NCBI GenBank assembly: GCA_963921425.1
Contig: OY992839.1
Span: 7,109,409-7,173,408, forward strand
DNA length: 64,000 nt
Source of the DNA: Dryas octopetala
Taxonomy: Eukaryota > Streptophyta > Magnoliopsida > Rosales > Rosaceae
Direction: 5' to 3'
Under the pieces are notes generated by a model. That model was not told the DNA's origin, ran no database searches, and saw only the letters and a program-made list of their open reading frames with translations. Shown in pieces: positions 57,037-64,000 of the stretch. Position 1 is the stretch's first letter; every line of letters begins with the position of its first letter. Position numbers and translations under genes: made by a program.

Positions 57037-57714
57037 TTTTTTTTTTTTTTGGCCACTTAAAAAAACTTCAATAAAAAGCCACAAAGGCAAAGAGCAGCAA
57101 AGCAACATACAAACCAGAAAAAACAGAAAACAAAGCAGTAAACCAAAAGAACAAGACAGGAAAACAATTCAGCAACCAAACTAAACAAACTCCTAAAAAA
57201 ACAGATAAGCTAAAAGCCAAAATATCAATCTAGAGGAAGCCCATCTGCCACCAGGACTCCAATTAAGGAAGATGGGGGTGAGATCACCCAGTCCTCTGGA
57301 CACATCCTCCTGCAAGCTAGCAAGGCAATTGCATCAGCAACACCATTTGCTTCTCTTGAAATCCAAGACCATCTAACAGATGAGAATTCAGCTGCAAGAT
57401 CCCAGATGTCTTGAATGATTGGAGAGATTTGCCAAGCAACACAACTGGCAGACCTGTTAAGAGCATCAACCACAGTCTTAGAATCAGACTCCATCTCCAC
57501 ATCTAGAATATCAAATTTCTTAGCACAAAGCATCCCTTCCTTTACTGCCAAAGCTTCAATTATATCAACAGAGTCAGCCAAGCAACTAACAGCACTACCA
57601 CCAATCACCTTACAACTGCTATCTCTAACAACTACTCCAATCCCAGCCTCTCTAGAATCCTGGAACCAAGATCCATCCACATTGATTTTTAATCTTGGAA
57701 AGCAAGGAGGACAC
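57037..57714 (-). mobile_element. 5'-truncated LINE with RNase H-like domain and 17-bp target duplication
   Basis: The target duplication TTTTTGCTTGAACTGTT is at 57,020-57,036 and 57,715-57,731. The minus-strand 3' end is a poly-A (poly-T on plus, 57,037-57,050). The minus strand has a 151-codon open frame (57,680-57,225) with the plant LINE RNase H-like pattern: VDGSW-like start (MDGSWFQDSREAGIGVVVRD), the acidic helix EALAVKEGM, EMESDSKTVVDAL, and a C-terminal SREANGVADAIALLA block. The frame is unbroken, so insertion is recent. It lacks reverse transcriptase because of 5' truncation. Confidence 0.9.
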
Positions 57715-57779
57715 TTTTTGCTTGAACTGTTAGGTGAAGCTTAATCTATTTAATTTTGATGGGCACATATTCTTAAAGT

Positions 57780-58020
57780 TGATCGACGAAATTTGGTTTA
57801 AGCCTTCTTTTTAGTGTTAAAATCAAGCACGACACGAATTGAAGCAAAATTATTGGTTTTTTCTCTTAACAAATCGATCGAGTGCACATTATTTAAATTG
57901 AAGTATTAATTTGGTCCTTTTTTTGGACCCAGTATTAATTTGGTTGTTAAATAAAATATTTCACATATATTGTTTCATATTAATTTTTGGTGTATTTATG
58001 ATTTGGGATATGGGTGTTTA
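57780..58020. repeat. relic of a UGT upstream flank
   Basis: Matches 60,800-61,010, the DNA upstream of the intact UGT (shared AAATCAAGCACGACA, GAAGCAAAATTA, TAAATAAAATATTTCACATA). There is no UGT coding sequence to its left, where one would be expected on the minus strand. It supports a deleted UGT copy. Confidence 0.6.
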
Positions 58021-58977
58021 TGGGTACGTGTTTTCTTCTTGGTTTTAGCCTTTTAGGTTTAGGTAATTGTTTATCAAAACTTTGGTACGTCGTATTTCCG
58101 TTAATCTAGTCATCTGAATTACCAATGGGTATGGCATTTTATCAAAAAATATTATTGATTACTCATATTAGTTGATGTATGATTTTTACCAAAAAGTCTT
58201 CATATATAATACTTACATTAGTAGAGGAAATTTCAAGTAAGGATATCCTTATTTAAAAAAAAAAAAAAAGTAAGAACATTCTCTTTGAACATAATATATC
58301 ATTCAGCAATAATTGGAATTGTCCATTTTTCAGGTCACTTCTAAAAAATAAATATACATAAAATTTTAATCAAAAAATGGTTATGGTGTAAGGACCGAGA
58401 TTAAAAGAACCCCATTCAAATATACATTTTTCTGTACATTAATTAAGAAATATGGAACGGTCAGTTAACATCATATTAATTATCGGTCCAAAATTGTATC
58501 AGGTATTAGGTGTTGGACTGTTGGGTGAAGAGTCTAGAAAACGAAAGTATAAATGCAGACACGTATATCCAACAAAGTTTACACAATTGTGCAATGTCAT
58601 ACCAAAAAACGTCGGCCGATGAAATAGCAAATAAGAAAAGCACAACAATGTTGTGCAAAATTATTTGATAAAGATGTTATAATTTCTAACGGATTTAGGG
58701 CAGTAGTATCAATAAATATACACATAAACGTATACTATACATACTCGAAATTATGAGCAATAGTTACTAATTAATAAAGGAGAAGAAGATTAATTATAAC
58801 AGATTACAAGCCAAAACATTACACAGCGTCTAATCCATAGACACTACTTCTAGACCATAACAAAATATAATCAAGATTAAAATAAAAACAAAAATAAATG
58901 TAAATAACGCATACCACAAGTTATTCCACACCATCCAATCTATATTTAATACTCACCACATAACTATTGACCTGGTT
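58021..58977. other. UGT 3' flank
   Basis: AT-rich. 58,390-58,810 is the copy matched by 40,200-40,640. No gene seen. The 3' UTR and poly-A signals of the minus-strand UGT should lie at 58,800-58,977. Confidence 0.5.
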
Positions 58978-60591
58978 TTAGGACTCAATTTCAACCACGT
59001 CAACCTTTCCATTGGGCTTGGACTCAACATGCTCAACCTTACCATTGGGCTTTGACTCATCAAGATCAATAACCTTTCCATTGGGCTTTGACTCTTCAAT
59101 ATCAACCTTTCCATTGGGGGTTGACTTGCTGACGAAATCTACAGCCCCATTTGGAGCCATTGACTTACTGTTAAGGGCTATGCTTCTCCTCCTCACCTCG
59201 TCCACAAAGGCTTGGAGATTCCGGTCGGAGGAGCCGCCTTCCTTGAAGGACGCCTCGGCTGCCGCCTTCCATTTCAAAGCGTTTTGCTTCATCTCCTCCG
59301 CCTTGGGCCCCACCGTTGCCTCGAGCAAGCACTTGTCCACCTCATCACGAGTGATCACCCTGTCTTCGGCCTCACCTCGACACATTCTCACCCCTACTTT
59401 AAACTCATCTACCAAGTACTTGGCGTCGGTTACTTGGTCACCCCATTGCGGGAATGCCACGACGGGCATTCCCGAGGTGAGTGACTCCATGGAAGAGTTC
59501 CAACCACAATGAGTGACAAAACATGCAACGGACGGATGGTCCAAAACTTGCTCCTGTGGACTCCATTGCACCACCCTACCCTTGTCCCCGGCCTTCTCCA
59601 AGAACCCTTCGGGCAGCACAAGGAGCTCGTACCCGGAGTCCTTGTGCGGCGGCTTCATGACCCACAAGAAAGAAACCCCGGAGCTCAACAGCCCGTGAGC
59701 GATCTCATCCACCTGCTCTTGCTTCAAGTACACCACACTCCCAAACGAGATGTAAACCACGGAGGCCGGTGGCTTCGAGTCGAGCCACTCTAAACAGTCA
59801 TCGGCCTTCATGAAGTCCCCCCGAACCACATTGTTTGCGGTTTGGGGTTTGGGGTTCTTAAACAGAGGCCCGACGGCCTTGATCGGGCAGAGATTGGACA
59901 TGTACTCAATGATCTCGCTCTCGAGTTCTTGGAAAGTGTCCATCAATATGCAAAAGGGCTTGTCCAAGTTCCCGTACTGACCCAATATAGCCCTCCTCAG
60001 AAATGGGTACGGAGTCGTCGGGTACAAGAAGCTCGGCACCTCATCGTACTTCAGCAACGGCATAGACGGCAGCTGAATATCAATGAACGGCTCAGATTCA
60101 GAAGGAAAGGGGACCAACCCATGATAGAAGTGATAATACGCTGCGAGACAAGCACATGATTGTACCCAAAGCATGGCCGAGTGGATACCGAGGCTGTCAG
60201 CCACGTCACACACCCAAGGAATGAAGGGGTTGTTGATGAGGCACGAAACTGGCCGGTTCAGCTCCTCGTGCCTCTTCAACATCTTGGGCAGGACTTCCTT
60301 GCCCACCAACTCGAGCTGGGGCAAGTACAAGTCCAGGTCTTGGCGACGAGGCTCGTCCTCGTCCCATCCGTCTTCGAAGAATTCGAAGCGGATGAATCCA
60401 TCACCGACGGGCGTAGGCTCCTCGGTGATGTTGCTGGCTTTCCTCATCTGCTTGCCGATGCTCTCGGGGGTCGAGAAGGTGACGAGAAGACCCTTGGAGG
60501 CGAGGCGCTTGCCGAGGCGGAGAAGAGGGTTGACGTGGCCTTGGCCGGGGAAAGAGACCAGGAACACATGGACTAGGGCCTCAGATCCCAT
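58978..60591 (-). CDS. UGT84-type glucosyltransferase with NGKV-repeat tail
   Basis: Single exon, 537 residues from the ATG at 60,591; the in-frame TTG 12 bp upstream is not used, because the related UGT also starts MGSE. H19 (PGQGHVN) is the catalytic base position, with an acidic relay residue expected about 100 residues on. The PSPG box is residues 343-386, from [20 protein letters not shown] to PQWGDQ; the final Gln fits UDP-glucose. After residue ~472 comes a 65-residue tail with an NGxVDFVSKS unit and repeated PNGKV units at about 492, 503, 514 and 526, as in strawberry-type cinnamate glucosyltransferases of the UGT84 family. Predicted product: 1-O-acyl glucose esters of phenolic acids, in the cytosol; the exact acceptor is unknown. 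It is the best-preserved member of a decayed local UGT array. Confidence 0.94.
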   Translation of the reverse strand: MGSEALVHVFLVSFPGQGHVNPLLRLGKRLASKGLLVTFSTPESIGKQMRKASNITEEPTPVGDGFIRFEFFEDGWDEDEPRRQDLDLYLPQLELVGKEVLPKMLKRHEELNRPVSCLINNPFIPWVCDVADSLGIHSAMLWVQSCACLAAYYHFYHGLVPFPSESEPFIDIQLPSMPLLKYDEVPSFLYPTTPYPFLRRAILGQYGNLDKPFCILMDTFQELESEIIEYMSNLCPIKAVGPLFKNPKPQTANNVVRGDFMKADDCLEWLDSKPPASVVYISFGSVVYLKQEQVDEIAHGLLSSGVSFLWVMKPPHKDSGYELLVLPEGFLEKAGDKGRVVQWSPQEQVLDHPSVACFVTHCGWNSSMESLTSGMPVVAFPQWGDQVTDAKYLVDEFKVGVRMCRGEAEDRVITRDEVDKCLLEATVGPKAEEMKQNALKWKAAAEASFKEGGSSDRNLQAFVDEVRRRSIALNSKSMAPNGAVDFVSKSTPNGKVDIEESKPNGKVIDLDESKPNGKVEHVESKPNGKVDVVEIES

Positions 60592-60695
60592 TGTTGAGCT
60601 CAATTCTAGTGGAATTAGCTACGAAGAAAACTGATCTTTTATTGATTTTGAGTACCTGTGGGTTTAGATGAAGATCATGGGAAGGAAGACAGTGA

Positions 60696-60704
60696 ATATA
60701 TATA
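60696..60704 (-). promoter_or_regulatory. probable TATA box of the single-exon UGT
   Basis: The minus strand reads GTATATATATTCACTG about 105-115 bp before the ATG. This is the nearest TATA-like run and leaves a leader of about 75 bp. Confidence 0.5.
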
Positions 60705-60719
60705 CCACTGGGAATGACA

Positions 60720-61390
60720 ACTGCAATCAGTATAGCATATATATATGTATATGGACCGTTAGGTATATATCTAGCTATCTTTAGACTTTACGTACTAATT
60801 GAAAGTTTGGTTTAAAGTGTTCAAATCAAGCACGACAAGTCGACGTACACCTATTGAAGCAAAATTAATTGTTAGTAGCATTATTGTATCAGAAACACAG
60901 AAGTGCACATTAAGTGCTTAAATTAAAGTATTAATTTCGTCTTTAAATAAAATATTTCACATATATTGATTCATATTTGTGGTGTATAATTATGAATTGG
61001 GAACATTGATATTTTATTTTACTTCTCTAAATTTTGCTAGTTAAATGTGCTCATCATAATTAAATAATTTCAGATTTTAATAGTTAATACGAAAAATTTA
61101 TGTACCGCCTTCATTTGGAAGGGTCCCATGAAATAATTGGTTACTTATCCATTCGATAAAGTCATAAAGGTCATCTGATCGATGTGGAGCACTTAATGTG
61201 ATGCAGGTTATCAGATCGATGGGGGGAATCAGTTTGTATTAATTAGATCCACAATTCATAAAAATCTCAGAATAATAATATTGAAAAGATGTTATATTAT
61301 AGCCATGCGTATATGATATCTAATTCCATATCAGCTAATTAATGAGTTATTTGGTACTTCGTTAGTACATATAAAAAGAAGTGAACCCCA
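60720..61390. other. UGT upstream flank and intergenic DNA
   Basis: AT-rich. 60,800-61,010 is the partner of the relic flank at 57,780-58,020. No gene seen. Confidence 0.5.
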
Positions 61391-61705
61391 CAAACTTGTG
61401 CAAAGGCTTCTAATTCTGCAAATTGTGCCAATTCCAATTTTGATTTAACAGCTACTTGTTTCATGGCTTTAATTTGAGCTGCAGCACATACTTTGGAAAC
61501 AGAAATATCCACATTAATGGCTTGTCTGATTCTAGCATTGAATAAATCGGCAAATAAGAATATTTATCCATCTGTAATAGAAATTACATTAGTAGAAATA
61601 TAAGCCGAAACATCTACCGATTGGATCTCAACTGTTGGTAAAGTAGTCATACTTCCTTCACCTAAACGAGAACCTGATTTAGCGATTCTTTCCAAAAGAA
61701 GAATT
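61391..61705 (-). pseudogene. atpA: nuclear fragment of plastid atpA (CF1 ATP synthase alpha subunit)
   Basis: On the minus strand, 61,705-61,391 translates to a stretch of plastid ATP synthase alpha: [18 protein letters not shown], then [20 protein letters not shown], a stop where plastid proteins have Gln (TDG-stop-IFL), [28 protein letters not shown] and [15 protein letters not shown]. The residues fit the plastid form rather than mitochondrial atp1. Several replacements and the stop show it is old plastid DNA in the nucleus, not a gene. No other plastid gene is visible next to it. Confidence 0.88.
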
Positions 61706-61901
61706 TTTGGCCAAAATTTTTACTCATTTGACCGTGCAGATGGTTTTTTTTTTTTTTTTGCCATGCAAGTGGTTAAATTAAAGAAATATCAGCATACCAG
61801 CATGCGTTGTACTGTAGATTTTGTAAAAGTGTGTGGTTGAATTCATCAAACTGAATTCTACACAGCTAATTCAATTAGTAAAATTTTAAAATCAACTAAA
61901 C
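61706..61901. other. short spacer with poly-T
   Basis: Poly-T at about 61,747-61,759 and AT-rich DNA. No feature. Confidence 0.4.
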
Positions 61902-63035
61902 CAATGAATAAAATTTTGGGTTTAAATTTCGAAAATTTTTAAATTTCGACAAAAATTCGACAGAAACGACGAAAATTGCTATCACAATACGAAAATTTTG
62001 AATGAAACTTTACCATATGTTTATTTAACATATTATCTACTACATTGATAAAAAACATTGAAGCAACCAAATTATATAGTAGGTTTCATGTGATATGAGA
62101 TGAATATAATACGCGCTGGAGGCAAATACTGTTAAATAAAATTAGTATATTCTTTATATTGTATAATTTAATTATACACTAAAATTTAAACTCTAATACT
62201 CTATATACTTTATATACCCTAATACTCTTTATATTCTATAATTTATATATTGAACCTTATATACTCTATATTCTTTAGGATATTAGGTTTTAGGCCCTTT
62301 AGGATACTTTTAATTATTTTTTTATATAGAAATGTATTAGAGTTTAAGGTTTAAAATAACTAAATGAAATCCCAAACTGTTTTTTTCTTCTCTCCAATTG
62401 CCCAAAGGCCCCAAACCCCCCCTCCTTTTTTTTCTTTTTTTTTTTAATTTTTTTTTCTTTCTTTACTTTTTTCTCCGTGCCTCTCTCTTCAGTCTTTTTT
62501 ATTTATTTTATCTTTCCTTCCTTTTTTCTCGTGCCTCTCACCTAGCCAAGTTTTGTCTTCACTAAGTGTAGCAACTCAAATTTTGGTTTATGGTAATTTT
62601 GTTACTTAAATTTTTCAAACTTGTTTTAAGGTTTGTTTAAAGGAATTAGAAATTTATTTAAGTTTATTTTAGCTAACTTAGACCTTTGGTTGTGGTTTTA
62701 GAGCTTAGTTGTGTGGAAATGAATTTAAATGAAAATTCAAGAATTTGGCGATTATTATTATTTTTAGAATTAAATTATGAGAGTAGGATTTTTTATAATT
62801 TTTTTGAAAGCAATTTAACTATTCAGAGGTCATAGGAAATTAGTACTCATCGATATGAGTCCGTAGAATTTTTCGGTAAATTATTTGAAGTCTCGAGCTA
62901 TTTTTGGTGAATTTCTGAAGTTGGAGAAAATAGAAAATAGTAAAATTTCGATAAATTTCGGCGAAATCTTCACCAAAAATTATCAAACATATGTTTCGAT
63001 TTCGAATCTCTAAAAAAACGAAATTTAATACCTTG
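61902..63035. mobile_element. 1.1-kb non-autonomous Mutator-like element, reverse orientation
   Basis: The left end CAATGAATAAAATTTTGGG matches the complemented right end of the 11.7-kb element. The right end, complemented, is CAAGGTATTAAATTTCG, nearly identical to that element's left end. The flanks AACTAAAC and ACTAAAAC suggest a decayed target duplication. The subterminal block with TTAACATATTATCTACTACA is shared with both other family members. A T-rich/CT-rich middle (62,420-62,540) and no coding capacity mark it as non-autonomous. Confidence 0.75.
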
Positions 63036-64000
63036 ACTAAAACTGATTGATTATTTATTTTAGTTGAGACCTCTGAGTAGTTTGTCATATTAATTTTTTT
63101 GCTTAAGAGTAGGGTTTATACTCTCCTAAAATGGGTCATGGCCTACATGAATAATTATTAGGTTCAAATTGGTGTCTTCACTTGCCAACTCATTTTTAGC
63201 TCATTCTTAACTCATAGACAGATAGCTGTTTACTACTAAACTAAAAACTATCTTGATTAAACATGTGACTGCATCTTATTGAAAGCTTTGGGGGCAAAGT
63301 AATTGAACCACTATAAAATGAAGCTCACAAGGTAATTTTAAGGATCGATATCTCTCTAATATAAACAACACCAAAAAACTCACAACAATGTGAATCTCCC
63401 AGCAAGCTTTTTGCTCCCAATTCAGCCCAATGGATTTTATTTCTCAAATCTCTCTTTATTTTCATTTGCTTAGCAATTCAAGGCCCTTTTAATTGTATTT
63501 CTTTATATTTTAGGTTTTTCAAGAACACATATTGTTCTTTGTATTTATTTTAGTGTTATTTCCCATTAGGCTTTCTTTTAAATTCATTTTGTTATGTCAT
63601 TTACATTTTAGTTGTTCAAAATCCTAGTCATTAATCAAGGCAAGAAAAGAATCTAGATAGGCTTTTCCCGTTCATTTTCTATCGCACGATCGTTGATTAG
63701 AAGTTAGATATTTAATTTGGTGCATTAAATTTATTTTGTTATTTTCACCTAAAGGCTAAAGCTAGTATTATTTTTTTCTAATCGGCTATTTCAAGCTGAT
63801 TAGTGGCACGCCCACGTTCACACCAAAGGTCGTAAACCTAGCCATATCACTTAGGGCAATGCGTGTGGCCGACGCATTTTTTGGCCATAACAAGTAGTTT
63901 GATAAATTAACATAACTGAGAGATACTAAATATCGTTCATTTTAGTTTAATTTGTTAAATGAATATTCCTCTTCTTGAAGCGGTAAATATGTTTTATTTT
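63036..64000. other. AT-rich intergenic DNA to window end
   Basis: No open frame with recognisable motifs. GGCACGCCCACG and GGTCGTAAACC near 63.8 kb are GC-richer but unassigned. Confidence 0.4.

Larger units (their letters stand above)
54370..57800 (+). repeat. UGT-flank duplication block, copy Z (interrupted by two insertions)
   Basis: 54,370-54,980 matches 39,250-39,850; 54,980-55,501 matches 40,760-41,210; 56,209-56,580 matches 38,280-38,665; 56,880-57,019 with 57,732-57,790 matches 39,990-40,100. The GC-rich element at 55,502 and the LINE at 57,037 interrupt it. Open frames in it are not kept between copies beyond what the nucleotide similarity gives. Confidence 0.7.

Noticed and set aside
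57225..57680. A stand-alone host RNase H-like gene
   Set aside because: The frame lies wholly within a LINE with poly-A tail and 17-bp target duplication.
58978..60603. Start at 60,603 for the second UGT
   Set aside because: The codon there is TTG. The ATG at 60,591 gives MGSE, matching the related UGT.
61391..61705. A mitochondrial atp1 origin or an expressed ATP synthase gene
   Set aside because: The residues follow the plastid form ([21 protein letters not shown]), and an internal stop rules out a working gene.

Overview
This is a nuclear window from a flowering plant, almost certainly a eudicot. The genes have GT-AG introns, the intergenic DNA is AT-rich and full of transposons, and every recognisable protein is a plant type. 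The tail of the second glucosyltransferase, with its repeated SKPNGKV blocks, resembles strawberry-type UGT84 enzymes. A Rosaceae-like rosid is therefore plausible, but the sequence does not prove it.

The main architecture is a large inverted duplication. The left arm (about 3.94-26.73 kb) carries an intact basic secretory protein gene (+), an intact S-methyl-5-thioribose kinase gene (-, six exons) and the first part of an intact nine-exon acid lipase gene (+). The right arm (about 41.7-53.6 kb) carries the same block in reverse. There the kinase copy is open in all six exons, the lipase is reduced to exon 3, and the secretory protein is a pseudogene with two stops and an insertion. The arms differ mostly by later transposon insertions and deletions. 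The spacer (26.7-41.7 kb) holds the rest of the lipase gene, a UGT84-type glucosyltransferase with an intron, and repeats.

An 11.7-kb Mutator-like element (12,859-24,534, target duplication GTTATTAA) sits inside the left arm. It carries a transposase with DDE, SWIM and zinc-knuckle motifs, and a convergent Ulp1-like cysteine protease gene that has an in-frame stop. Its noncoding DNA is filled with copies of a ~23-bp palindrome, some arranged in 30-, 82- and 94-bp tandem repeats. Two short non-autonomous relatives lie at 43,691-45,284 and 61,902-63,035.

From 37 kb onward, blocks of UGT-flanking DNA are repeated at 37.1-38.7, 39.1-41.3 and 54.4-58.8 kb. This looks like the remains of a tandem UGT84 array that has lost genes. 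One intact single-exon UGT84 gene remains at 58,978-60,591. The repeated blocks act as empty-site controls and allow several insertions to be defined to the base: a 366-bp foldback MITE, a 698-bp GC-rich element and a 678-bp LINE. A complete 364-bp TRIM is defined by its own ends and target duplication. A decayed plastid atpA fragment lies at 61.39-61.71 kb.

Functionally, the intact genes point to methionine salvage (the kinase), lipid hydrolysis (the lipase), acyl-glucose ester formation from phenolic acids (the UGT84 enzymes) and a secreted defence-type protein. They are neighbours by location, not members of one pathway. All exon joins and comparisons were made by eye; no alignment or search was run.
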